From Fusobacteria bacterium ZRK30 (GTDB lineage: Bacteria; Fusobacteriota; Fusobacteriia; Fusobacteriales; Fusobacteriaceae): a stretch of DNA of 50,305 nucleotides. The stretch is from NCBI GenBank assembly GCA_024628785.1, contig CP102407.1:1-50305 (forward strand). The letters run 5' to 3'. Shown here piece by piece: positions 6,944 through 14,864 of this stretch. The first letter of the stretch is position 1, and each line of letters begins with the position of its first letter. The notes below the pieces were generated by a model, which saw nothing but the letters and a program-made list of their open reading frames with translations, was not told the DNA's origin and did not search any database. The position numbers were made by a program, and so were the translations under genes.

Positions 6944-7780
6944 ATGAAGATATTGTTTACACTTGGAGGATTAAGAATACCATTTTTTGGAACAATGATA
7001 GCACTAGCTATGTTGGCTGCCATGCAGATCTTATCCTATGACGCTAAAAAGAAGAATATTAATCCAGAAAAGGTAACGGATATGGCAGTCTATGCACTTC
7101 TAGGTGGAATGATAGGAGCTCGTATAGGTTATATTCTATTTTATAGTTTAGATTTTTATCTAAAAAACCCTATAGAAATTCTTAAGATCCATGAAGGAGG
7201 AATGTCTATTCATGGAGGTATAGCAGGAGGAATTCTTGCTTCTTTAATATTTCTGAAAAGAAATAAGGAACTAAAGGTCCTGGAAATGGCAGATCTGGCT
7301 GCTCCACCTCTAATCCTCGCTCAGGCCATAGGACGTATAGGATGTGATGTGTATGGGGTAGTTATGACAAATCCTAAATTTTGGGGAATCCCTGTAAATG
7401 GATATATATATCATCCAGCTCAGTTATATGAATTTGTTTTGGATTATTTATTATTTTTTTATCTCTGGAGAAAGAGAAAATCAATAAAACACGAAGGACA
7501 GCTATTTGGAATATACTTAATAGGATTTGCTGCAATAAGGAGTATAGTGGAGCTATTTAGGGGAAATCCTAAAATATTAGGATTAATAAGCGTCTCGCAT
7601 CTTCTAAGTTTAACCTTAATAACAGTAGGTATAGTATGGTTAAAAATTACAGCTAAAAACTCTAGACCTAAAATAAAATCTCAATTGAAATGTTTTCCGT
7701 TATATATAGAAATAACGCTATTCTTAGTAGTATTACTGCTTTCGATAGGTATCTTTTACGGTGTACAACTTAATTTTTAA
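6944..7780 (+). CDS. lgt: Prolipoprotein diacylglyceryl transferase, copper-regulon variant
   Basis: A 278-residue polytopic membrane enzyme. It shares with Lgt the segments GGMIGARIGYILFY, GGMSIHGG and HPAQLYE (about residue 157). The family signature GRxGNFxN reads GRIGCDVYG here (from residue 130), with Cys replacing the usual Asn. Lgt moves a diacylglyceryl group from phosphatidylglycerol to the lipobox Cys of prelipoproteins. The start follows GAGGAGG, and the gene sits behind a CsoR-type operator. Lgt paralogues and other lipoprotein-modifying enzymes are known in copper islands of other bacteria, where they remodel lipoproteins under copper stress. The altered signature may change activity or substrate. 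Confidence 0.85.
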   Translation: MKILFTLGGLRIPFFGTMIALAMLAAMQILSYDAKKKNINPEKVTDMAVYALLGGMIGARIGYILFYSLDFYLKNPIEILKIHEGGMSIHGGIAGGILASLIFLKRNKELKVLEMADLAAPPLILAQAIGRIGCDVYGVVMTNPKFWGIPVNGYIYHPAQLYEFVLDYLLFFYLWRKRKSIKHEGQLFGIYLIGFAAIRSIVELFRGNPKILGLISVSHLLSLTLITVGIVWLKITAKNSRPKIKSQLKCFPLYIEITLFLVVLLLSIGIFYGVQLNF

Positions 7781-7809
7781 TAAGATAAAAAAATGGAGGG
7801 GACTATTAC

Positions 7810-8286
7810 ATGAAAATATTAAAGAGTAAAAAAATCATCTTAGTTTTATTATTGACAGTAGCAATGGGAATAATAGTGGAGGCAACCGTTTCAAAAAATA
7901 AAAATAATTCAGCACCACGTCAATTAATTCATATAATTAATGAAAGTTCAGAGAATAGTGAGGTAGATTTAGAAGTAAAATTTGAAAATTACCAAAATAA
8001 AAATCCTAAGTTTTTAAAATTTGAAGTGTTTTTAAATACTCATTCGGAAGATCTATCACAATACGATAATTTTGTAGATTTTTTGGAATTGATAGTTGAT
8101 GGAGTCCCTGTTAATGCTGAAATCATTTTTGAAAAAAGAGGGAGCGGACATCATATAAGTAATATTTTAAAAATTAAAAATGATAATCAAGGTAAAAAGC
8201 TCCTTAATGAAAACACCAAGGAAATTAAACTGATATTTAACAATATAAGTGGAGTAGAAAAAAGAATTCATTCATATAATTTTTAA
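7810..8286 (+). CDS. Exported protein of the copper regulon, THS/GHH motifs
   Basis: A 158-residue protein with an N-terminal signal or anchor (residues about 8-26, IILVLLLTVAMGIIV) and no lipobox Cys. The mature part looks like a beta sandwich. It carries FEVFLNTHSEDLSQYD and, about 40 residues later, RGSGHHISNIL, a pattern I associate with small uncharacterised extracytoplasmic proteins found near metal transporters. The His residues could bind a metal. It lies 29 bases after lgt behind GGAGGGG and shares its copper-type promoter. Confidence 0.65.
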   Translation: MKILKSKKIILVLLLTVAMGIIVEATVSKNKNNSAPRQLIHIINESSENSEVDLEVKFENYQNKNPKFLKFEVFLNTHSEDLSQYDNFVDFLELIVDGVPVNAEIIFEKRGSGHHISNILKIKNDNQGKKLLNENTKEIKLIFNNISGVEKRIHSYNF

Positions 8287-8343
8287 CTTTTTATAAAATA
8301 GCAATAGCTTCTAGCCAGAGCACCGTTCCAAAAATGTGTCCCT

Positions 8344-8741
8344 TTGACAGCCAGGTTAGCTTCATTTGATACTTGTCATGATTGGCCTGGTAGATGGTTT
8401 GAAATCAGTTCTTTGGAGGATTTAAAGGAGGCTGTATCGGTGTGTAACAGTTTTGGGGTAGAGGAGATAGAGGTCTGTAACTTTGAGGGGGAGTTTAGAT
8501 TTGAAGATATCAGCGGCAATCTCATGCTTAATTTTCTTTCTTATCACTTTGAGACCGTGGAGAGTCCATTTTATCTGACGAGGAGTTAGTTGGTTATTAT
8601 TTTGCAGAGATCATTGATTTTCATAGGATACCTGGCATTTTTAGAGATTACTTTGATTATGAGGCTTATGGGAGAGACATCATTATTGGTGGGATCTATG
8701 AGATCTTAGAGAGTGATAGTTGTCTCTACCTTATTTCATAG
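8344..8741 (+). pseudogene. Decayed copy of ardA (antirestriction protein)
   Basis: This stretch is nearly identical to the intact ardA at 43836-44357 but has lost two pieces, each between short direct repeats. The first loss, about 108 bases between TTCATTT repeats, removed the ribosome-binding site and start codon. The second, 118 bases between AGACC repeats, removed the middle of the gene and shifts the frame. The reading frame from a TTG at 8344 runs 81 codons, and the C-terminal part (RDYFDYEAYGRDIIIGG) follows in another frame up to the TAG at 8739-8741. About 57 bases upstream (from about 8302) also match the region in front of the intact gene, so this is a duplicated segment. Confidence 0.9.
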
Positions 8742-8742
8742 A

Positions 8743-8770
8743 AGATAGCCCCTATGGGGCTATCTCTTTA
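8743..8770. terminator. Terminator between the ardA relic and the GIY-YIG gene
   Basis: A perfect 10-bp stem AGATAGCCCC/GGGGCTATCT with a TAT loop and a following T-rich stretch. It overlaps the end of the convergent GIY-YIG gene and can serve both. Confidence 0.85.
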
Positions 8771-9710
8771 ATTTTATAATTTTATTTAAATAATCTTCTT
8801 TTAAAAGCTTTTCAAATCTATCGAAAATTAAGCATTCTTCTATTGGAAATATTCCTCTTTTTTCTTTTTCTTTAGCTAAATTACTTAAATATATCATAAA
8901 AATTTTATAGCTTTCTAAAAATGTTTTATTGGATTTATACATAATCATTCTTATTGAATGTAAATCACTCTCAATCATTTTATATTTTGGATTATGAACT
9001 AATTCTCTTAATGTTGATTTTGAGTTAAAATCACTTATCTCTGTTAAAGTAACATATTTAAATAAATTTCCATACTTTTTAATATATAATTTCTTTCTAG
9101 CTGACTTTGACCCTCCAATATTATTCCATTTTGGAATAATACCATAATTTAATCGATACTCTTCAATTAATGCTCCTTCTATTGAAAAAAGTTCATTTTT
9201 CTTTTCATTTTTCATTGCTAATTTAATTTCATTTCCAATAATTTTATCAAACCCTTTTGGTGATAATTCATTTATAGGAGATCTTACCAATAATGTATAA
9301 CCTAATATTTCATTTTCATTAAAATATTCTGTTATTTGTGAAAATTTATTTCCAGTGTTAGAATTTTGGACTAAACCATTATGTTCTTTGAATCTTCTTA
9401 AAACATTATTTGTAAGTCCTATATAATATATTTCTTTAGTTTCATAATTCCAAAAAAAATAAATACAATTGGAATGAAATGAATATGCATCTTTTTTATT
9501 ACAGACTTCACCTAAAGCTTTTACCATTTCTTTAATTTCATTTTTTTTATAAGATTCATTGATGATAGTTCCATATAAACCTGAACCAATTAGAAATTCT
9601 TTTGAAAATTTAGGTTCAATTCCTTTCAGTACAGAGGTTATAAAATTAATCTCTTTTTTCTTTTCTTCTTTTGTAATATTAATTTGTTTTTCTTGATCTT
9701 TCAGACTCAT
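8760..9710 (-). CDS. GIY-YIG nuclease-superfamily protein
   Basis: A 316-residue protein. Residues about 80-125 hold the GIY-YIG signature as NCIYFFWNYETKEIYYIGL followed by TNNVLRRFKEHN, which supplies the expected Tyr residues, Arg and His; a later EGALIEEYRLNYG can supply the metal-binding Glu. The N-terminal 75 residues and the C-terminal 150 are helical and unrecognised. Freestanding GIY-YIG proteins include homing endonucleases and phage or plasmid restriction-type nucleases. The gene stands alone between the ardA relic and the GC-rich segment, on very AT-rich DNA. Function beyond likely DNA cleavage is unknown. Confidence 0.75.
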   Translation of the reverse strand: MSLKDQEKQINITKEEKKKEINFITSVLKGIEPKFSKEFLIGSGLYGTIINESYKKNEIKEMVKALGEVCNKKDAYSFHSNCIYFFWNYETKEIYYIGLTNNVLRRFKEHNGLVQNSNTGNKFSQITEYFNENEILGYTLLVRSPINELSPKGFDKIIGNEIKLAMKNEKKNELFSIEGALIEEYRLNYGIIPKWNNIGGSKSARKKLYIKKYGNLFKYVTLTEISDFNSKSTLRELVHNPKYKMIESDLHSIRMIMYKSNKTFLESYKIFMIYLSNLAKEKEKRGIFPIEECLIFDRFEKLLKEDYLNKIIKLKR

Positions 9711-9854
9711 AGAAAATCAGCTCCTTTTATTACAATATATAAATTTACTATAATTATAACTTATATTTTTAATATTTAATCAAAAATATCAACTAATCTC
9801 CTCCTATTTCTCAAATTATTTATATTTGTATCCTGATATATATTAAAATTTCTC
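9711..9854. other. AT-rich spacer before the GC-rich segment
   Basis: Contains the GIY-YIG gene's ribosome-binding site (AAAGGAG, minus strand) and otherwise near-pure A/T sequence. No gene or strong promoter is visible. Confidence 0.5.
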
Positions 9855-10515
9855 ATTCCGGGCGATTCTCCGAAAGATTCGGCTGGAGATCAGCTCCTGT
9901 TCGACCAAGTATCCGCTTTCCTCTTTCGTCCTTATTGGAGACGGACTCGGAGGATCTCCAGCCGAGGGGAGCTTACTTCATCCCCCCTCGCCGTTCCCCT
10001 CACACTCCCCTTGGCTACCCCCTCTAAGCGGTAGCGTTCGTGAGGGGATACTCATATGGGGGATTCAGCTCCTTCGCCCTCGCTCGGTGTAGCACCGTAG
10101 GGATAGCCCTGTGACTACTATATTTTATAGCCCCTTCCACTTTTTCATAGAACATTCGGTAGGAATAAGCTACCTGCGTCACTAGAGCCGAAAGTACAGG
10201 CACCTCATAAGCTCCCCATAGCGATTCCTTGAAAGACTTCAAACCCTTCCCCACCCCTCCTGGATGGAATCTCCTGTTCATCCCCACCTTGCGGGTATTC
10301 ATTCCTGGCCTTTATATCCTGCCTTATCGGATATTCCCCCTTCATCTGTAGAGTGCGATCCATATGGGGCAAAACTTCCCTGAGTCAATAAGTACAGGAT
10401 TGGGTGAACCTCTACCATCTCTGCCACCCATTGACCCTCTGGCCAGAAGAACACGAAGTCCATTCCCTGAAGAAGCGATCCTAGGAGTATGGCAGGGATA
10501 AACTGTCTCGGATAT
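9855..10515. ncRNA. Candidate large structured RNA, GC-rich and stem-rich
   Basis: About 660 bases stand out from the AT-rich plasmid. Hand counts give 52% GC at 9901-9960 and 67% at 9961-10020, against 10% at 9721-9780. Many short perfect stems are present: TCGGCTGGAGATC 9879-9891 with 9953-9965; CCCCTCAC 9996-10003 with 10040-10047 enclosing GCTACC 10014-10019 with 10030-10035; CGGTG/CACCG at 10085-10097; GGTAG/CTACC at 10158-10174; TTGAA/TTCAA at 10229-10242; CCACCC/GGATGG at 10251-10267; TGGGTG 10401-10406 with 10425-10430. In AT-rich genomes this contrast marks structured RNAs. Size and plasmid setting resemble the ornate RNAs ROOL and GOLLD, but I cannot confirm a family. The strand is unsettled: TATAAT at 10539-10534 favours minus, the hairpin at 10569-10607 can end a plus transcript. 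Confidence 0.5.
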
Positions 10516-10568
10516 CCTCTTTTATAGTCTAATATTATAGTTTTAGACTTAAAAACTTAAAAGCAATC

Positions 10569-10607
10569 AAAAAGAGCAGATGAATGAAGATAGCATCTAC
10601 TCTTTTT
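10569..10607. terminator. Bidirectional terminator-like hairpin
   Basis: AAAGAG-c-AGATG pairs with CATCT-a-CTCTTT around an 11-base loop, with A and T runs outside. It lies between the GC-rich segment and the end of the broken GGDEF gene. Confidence 0.65.
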
Positions 10608-10649
10608 CTTCTCAAAGTTCTTAATTTATGATAATAAATTTCTAGATAC

Positions 10650-10723
10650 TTTGGTGATGCCCTTTACGGGTACTTTTTTCAATTCAAAACCTATGTTTAA
10701 GGCAAAAAGATCGCTCCGCCTTT
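10650..10723. repeat. Dispersed intergenic repeats (TTTGGTGATGCC and TCGCTCCGCCTTT types)
   Basis: Two short motifs recur in the non-coding parts of the plasmid. TTTGGTGATGCCCTTTACGG occurs at 10650 and in variant form at 12631, 12660 and 43426. A stretch ending TCGCTCCGCCTTT occurs at 10691-10723 and 12491-12525. Their order differs between sites, so they look like shuffled relics of one older region. Confidence 0.6.
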
Positions 10724-10728
10724 CCAAC

Positions 10729-11415
10729 TTAATATTCCACCCTGTTTCTACCGCTATTTTTAGCTGTATAGAGTTTATTATCTACTCGTTTTATAAAACT
10801 ATCCAAATCTTCTTCAAAATTAAAGGATACCACTCCAAAACTGCATGAAACCTTTTCTATATTTTTTATCTGGAGATTATAGATCGATTTTCTTATTCTT
10901 TCTGCAACTAATACTGCAAACTCTAAAGAGGTATTTGGAAGCAGTATCATAAATTCTTCCCCGCCCCACCGGCAGAAAATATCTGTTTCCCGGACTGATT
11001 TTTTTACCAGTTTAGAGATTTCGACCAGAACCAGATCTCCTACATCATGGCCATATCTGTCGTTGATCTTTTAAAAAAAATCAATATCAAACATAATTAT
11101 TGAAAGGTCTGTTCTATATCTTTTGGATCTTAGAACCTCCATCTTAATAACTTCATTAAATTTTAAACGGTTATATGCTTTTGTCAGATGATCTGTTTCT
11201 GAAAGATGGGTTACATGCTCCAGGTTCTCCTCAAGTTTCTTACTTAATTTAACATAATCATTTATCAGAGTTTTAAAAAGATCTCGTTGAATTTTATTAT
11301 GAGCTATCTGGCTTCTGTGCTCAATCAAGAGTTTTAATACCTCTGGGTGATCATTACAGACATCCAAATCTTTTACAACAGCTTTAAATATGTCGCTTTT
11401 TTTTATTTTTTTCAT
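10729..11415 (-). pseudogene. GGDEF diguanylate cyclase interrupted by an in-frame TAA
   Basis: The frame runs from ATG at 11415 to the natural end KNSGRNRVEY at 10729, broken only by a TAA at 11073-11071. In the expected sequence MFDIDFF-K-KINDRYGHDVGD the codon AAA has become TAA; the frame is the same on both sides, so this is a point mutation. The GGDEF domain has the catalytic CRWGGEEF and an RxxD inhibitory site (RETD) just before it. The N-terminal 60 residues are a helical linker without a sensor domain. The start overlaps the stop of the ODP gene by four bases, so the ODP protein is the likely sensor partner. As it stands only a truncated 114-residue peptide would be made. Confidence 0.85.
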
Positions 11416-12248
11416 ATCTGATCATCCTCAAAGAACTGGTCTATACCAATTTTCTTTTCTTTTTTTAAAATGTTTATTATAAATTCGATATCTTTACTTC
11501 CTCTGATGAGACTCCCATGCTGGGAAGCTATTGTTTTTATAGGTAATTTTTTTATTTTATCCAGTGCAAAATCTAAAGATTTTTTAGAAGTCATTATTTT
11601 TTGATGGAAAAGTAAAATTTTTGAGATAGGACACTCTTTTTTCCCTAATTTACAATTAAATGAACCAGATAAACTATAGTCAGAACAGATGTGACAAGTG
11701 GCATCTAAATTAGAAAATAAATCCCATTCTTTGGCGGTACTTCCAAAAAGATCACTGCTAAAAAGTGTTCCTGTCTCCTCATCAAAGGTAACAAAACTTG
11801 CACTTGAATGACAGTAAGGAGTCATTATAAATTTAAGTTTTCTTCCAGTTGCAAATTGAAATTCAAATTGATTTTTTTCTATACATTCGCTTTTAAGGTT
11901 TGTACCATAATATTTTATAAAAACATTGTTATCTTCGTGGGAAAGTATACTTAAATCATCGTTATCAATCAATTCTTCAAAGTCCGGGATACTCCCACAT
12001 AGGTCAGGATCATAGTGGTGATAAATTAATTTTTTGATATTATTAGGATTTACACCTGTCTGTAATATTTTTAACATCACAGTACTAAAATCATTCCTGC
12101 TTCCACCATCAATTAAGACAGCTTCATCTCCTTCAATTATTAAAAATGGATTACAGTGAAGAAAATATTCATCATCGTAGAATCCAACCCAGTAAATCCC
12201 CTTAGCTATCTCTATAGGCTGTTGATATTTTGATATTTTATTATTCAT
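11412..12248 (-). CDS. ODP-type metallo-beta-lactamase-fold di-iron oxygen sensor
   Basis: A 278-residue protein of the MBL-fold branch related to flavodiiron proteins. Metal-site motifs seen are YHHYDPDLCGS (His77/His78, Asp80, Asp82), PYCHSSASF, LFSSDLFGS and ASQHGSL near the C-terminus. The DPDxxGS form is typical of ODP, the oxygen-binding di-iron protein described as an O2 sensor for chemotaxis and signalling in anaerobes. There is no flavodoxin or rubredoxin domain. The four-base overlap with the GGDEF gene points to an oxygen-controlled cyclic-di-GMP module, now disabled by the nonsense codon in the cyclase. There may be another partner elsewhere in the genome. Confidence 0.8.
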   Translation of the reverse strand: MNNKISKYQQPIEIAKGIYWVGFYDDEYFLHCNPFLIIEGDEAVLIDGGSRNDFSTVMLKILQTGVNPNNIKKLIYHHYDPDLCGSIPDFEELIDNDDLSILSHEDNNVFIKYYGTNLKSECIEKNQFEFQFATGRKLKFIMTPYCHSSASFVTFDEETGTLFSSDLFGSTAKEWDLFSNLDATCHICSDYSLSGSFNCKLGKKECPISKILLFHQKIMTSKKSLDFALDKIKKLPIKTIASQHGSLIRGSKDIEFIINILKKEKKIGIDQFFEDDQI

Positions 12249-13054
12249 AATTATTTACCCCTTTATTTTGTGATTTAGAAAATTGTTTAGAACTTATTTT
12301 CATACTTTTATATTATTTATACACAAGTTCTCGCTGATTTCTTTTATTATTCAAATTTTTTCTGTATTTTCAAAGGAATATGTTTTTTATCCAGTATAAA
12401 ATAATAACTTTTAGACGTTTCACTTATAAAAAAGGCCATTTTCAATTACTCTTTCCTGAATGGTTTTTTTTTATTACGTTTTTTTCTAAAACCTCTATTT
12501 AAGACGAAAAAGTCGCTCCGCCTTTTTGGTTTTTGTCTTCATTTACTTCTTACCTTTTATCGCAATATTTTTAGTTTGTGAAAATAAACTCCATCTTAAA
12601 ATTCTATGTTTATAGAGTAAATTATTATCATTTCGGTGATACCCCATGCGGGCAGAAATATTGGTAATGCCCTTTACGAGTACTTTAACTACCCTCTCAT
12701 TTTTTCACAAGACTCTTCTCTATACATCTCTAAAGGTCTTTGTTATTCTTTAATGGGTATTTAATGCCTAACTTTCCTAGTTATTTTTTTCGTTTCTTTC
12801 CTCAAATAAAATATAAAACTGAATTCTAGTCCCATATTATTTTCTGTTAAACTAGTGGATAGACTATAATAAGCTGGACAGTTTTTTTTAGTCATATAAA
12901 ATAAATATAGAAATTACATGGAAGTAGATTTTATACTTTCCCATAATTGTTATATTAGAACCAAAAAAAAGAGGTAACATCCTTTATTTTATGATTAGAT
13001 AATTTTATGGTACACTCATTGTAAAGAGTTTTATAAATTAAGAGGTGGAATAAG
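12249..13054. other. Non-coding region upstream of the partition operon
   Basis: About 800 bases without a convincing gene. It holds TTATACACA at 12317-12325, an exact DnaA-box type 9-mer; a hairpin with T tail at 12428-12473 (CCATT/AATGG); the dispersed repeats at 12491-12525 and 12631-12685; and, before parA, a GGTAAC half site (about 12973) and an extended -10 like TGGTACACT. The parA ribosome-binding site is AAGAGGTGG. Confidence 0.55.
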
Positions 13055-13756
13055 ATGATTATTTATATTAAAAACTATAAAGGCGGAGTCGGAAAATCAA
13101 CGATTACAAAAAATTTAGCTTCTGGACTGGAGAAATCTAATCTAAAAACAGCTATTGTTACCTTTGATGCTCAAAATGACTCTCTGGCTATGTTTGGACA
13201 TGATTGGGAAGCCAGTAATGGTTTTAAACATTTTGTTAAAACAAACAATGACTGCTCTATCCACATTAGACCGAATATTCATTATTATCCTTTGGAAACT
13301 GATGTTTTTGGAGCTAATTTAAAAGGTAAGATAAAAAAAGCTTTTGAATATTTGAGAACAACTTATCAAGTTATTTTGATAGATGGTGCTCCTGCTGTAG
13401 ATGGAGTTTTAGATAGTGTGGCTCTTGAGATATCAAATAAAATAATAGTTCCTATTATGCTGGATAAATCTTCAGTTAACGGGTTGGCTAGATTTTTAGA
13501 AACTGAAGCCGGACAAAAAGTTAATTTAATCGCTCCTAATTTTTATGGGGGAACTAAAGTTAATAAAGCATATTATAAAGCTTTGGAAGATTTTACAAAA
13601 GATAGTAGTGTTACCTTATTAAATCCAATAAAAAGAACAGCTTTGGAAGAGGAACTTTCAGAAAAAGGGAAGACTATTTTTGAAACTGAAGATAAGAGAT
13701 CTTTTGAAACTAGAGACAGATATATTGAGATGATAGAGGTGATTTTTAATGATTAA
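13055..13756 (+). CDS. parA: ParA-type plasmid partition ATPase
   Basis: A 233-residue Walker-type partition ATPase. The deviant Walker A is YKGGVGKST at residues 8-16, the A' region has VTFDAQNDS, and Walker B is VILIDGAPA. There is no N-terminal HTH domain, so it belongs to the small (type Ib-like) ParA group, in which the partner protein is the DNA binder and repressor. The downstream gene overlaps its end by 8 bases, giving a two-gene partition operon next to the replication origin. Confidence 0.9.
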   Translation: MIIYIKNYKGGVGKSTITKNLASGLEKSNLKTAIVTFDAQNDSLAMFGHDWEASNGFKHFVKTNNDCSIHIRPNIHYYPLETDVFGANLKGKIKKAFEYLRTTYQVILIDGAPAVDGVLDSVALEISNKIIVPIMLDKSSVNGLARFLETEAGQKVNLIAPNFYGGTKVNKAYYKALEDFTKDSSVTLLNPIKRTALEEELSEKGKTIFETEDKRSFETRDRYIEMIEVIFND

Positions 13757-14435
13757 TGTTGATTTAAGTCATTTAAAAAGAAATAATTTAAAAAAAAGTG
13801 ATAAATCTAAAGGTAACAATTTGTTACCTACAAAAAAAGAGAATGTTATAGGTAACGAATTGTTACCTAGTAAAATAGAAGTTTCTTTTGAACTTTCTGA
13901 TAACCAGGAGTTAAATAGTTATTTAATCTTAAAATCTCAAGAATTATTAGGGGTTCAATTAAATGCCAGATTAGATTTAGGTAGAATTTTTCAAGATGTT
14001 TTTAATAAGTTAGCCGGTAATCCTCATAATGGATTATATGTTCAATGGCTGGGAATCAATGGATTTAACAAGATGACTGCATTAAGACACAGAAACAGAT
14101 ATAAAATTTATAAAGAAATGAAATTAGATCATTCAAAATATTTAATTGCTACAGCTTCTCAAAAGATTATTGACATTTTATTGACTCATCCTGAAAAAAA
14201 ATCTATTTTAGAGATGATTGAAAGTAATATAACTAAAGAAGAATTAAATACTTTGGTATTGGGGCAAGAAATTATTCCAATAGAAAAAGAATTTAATTTT
14301 GATTTGGAATCTGAATATAATAATTTTAAAAAGAAATATAATAAGATTAATATATCTAATTTGTCCAATAAACAGAAAGAGAAATTTTCTAAATTATTAG
14401 AAAGTTTTGATAAATTGTTTGAAGAGATAAAATAA
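13749..14435 (+). CDS. ParB-like centromere-binding partner
   Basis: A 228-residue protein translationally coupled to parA. The N-terminal 50 residues are Lys/Asn-rich and probably disordered; they contain the repeated peptides GNNLLP and GNELLP, which are encoded by two palindromic GGTAAC-N5-GTTACC sites. The middle has an HTH-like stretch (QWLGINGFNKMTALRHRNRY, about residues 98-117). The C-terminal half is helical. I see no canonical ParB nuclease-type motif, so the name rests on position, size and the palindromes. Confidence 0.65.
   Translation: MINVDLSHLKRNNLKKSDKSKGNNLLPTKKENVIGNELLPSKIEVSFELSDNQELNSYLILKSQELLGVQLNARLDLGRIFQDVFNKLAGNPHNGLYVQWLGINGFNKMTALRHRNRYKIYKEMKLDHSKYLIATASQKIIDILLTHPEKKSILEMIESNITKEELNTLVLGQEIIPIEKEFNFDLESEYNNFKKKYNKINISNLSNKQKEKFSKLLESFDKLFEEIK
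13812..13867. promoter_or_regulatory. Two palindromes GGTAAC-N5-GTTACC inside the parB-like gene (candidate parS)
   Basis: GGTAACAATTTGTTACC (13812-13828) and GGTAACGAATTGTTACC (13851-13867), 39 bases apart. Related sites occur at 16113-16129 (GGTGACAAGTCGTTACC, inside rep) and 16391-16407, with a half site at 16425-16430. All lie in the par-rep region, as expected for a partition or repressor binding site. Confidence 0.6.
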
Positions 14436-14611
14436 GCTCTTATTTTCATTTTAAGGTCTTAGATAATCTATTTGATGTATTAGTATTCATTTTTGTATAA
14501 GGGTAATTTAAAGAGGGTATATGAAGTTCTTATGAGGATTATATATTAATGCAGAGAATTATTATTAAATAATAGAGATATCTTCTTCTATATGTTTATA
14601 AAGAAAGAATC

Positions 14612-14643
14612 AAAAAAGACAACTTGTTTATAGGTTGTTTTTT
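14612..14643 (+). terminator. Terminator after the partition operon
   Basis: AAAAAGACAAC pairs with GTTGTTTTTT (one bulge) and is followed by further T residues. The preceding 170 bases after the parB-like stop show no other feature. Confidence 0.65.
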
Positions 14644-14711
14644 CTTTTTATATCTTTTAATGTTTTAGGAAAGCTGTAGACCAATAAAAACAAGTTATAG
14701 AAATAAGAAGA

Positions 14712-14791
14712 GGATACTCCATCTGACAATAAGGATACCCTATCTGACAAAGGGGATACTCTATCTGACTTTAGAGGATACTCTATCTGAC
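14712..14791 (+). repeat. Iteron array of the replication origin
   Basis: Four copies of GGATACTCTATCTGAC (one or two changes in two of them) start at 14712, 14733, 14754 and 14776, spaced 21, 21 and 22 bases. That two-turn phasing directly upstream of a Rep_3 initiator gene is the standard form of an iteron origin. The array is the likely initiator-binding part of oriV. Confidence 0.92.
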
Positions 14792-14811
14792 GAAACACAA
14801 AAATAAAACTT

Positions 14812-14837
14812 GGATACTTAGAATTGTTGTGGTATCC
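14812..14837. promoter_or_regulatory. Inverted half-iterons before rep
   Basis: GGATAC (14812-14817) and GTATCC (14832-14837) form an inverted repeat of the iteron core, 27 bases before the rep start. Initiators of this family commonly bind such inverted half-iterons as dimers to repress their own gene. Confidence 0.75.
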
Positions 14838-14864
14838 TTTTAAAAAGAGTTTTTTGGGGGAAAA

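Noticed and set aside
10024-10302. A 92-codon frame on the minus strand inside the GC-rich segment
   Set aside because: No family recognised, no clear ribosome-binding site, and it is covered by several stems. GC-rich DNA gives long frames by chance, so a structured RNA explains it better.
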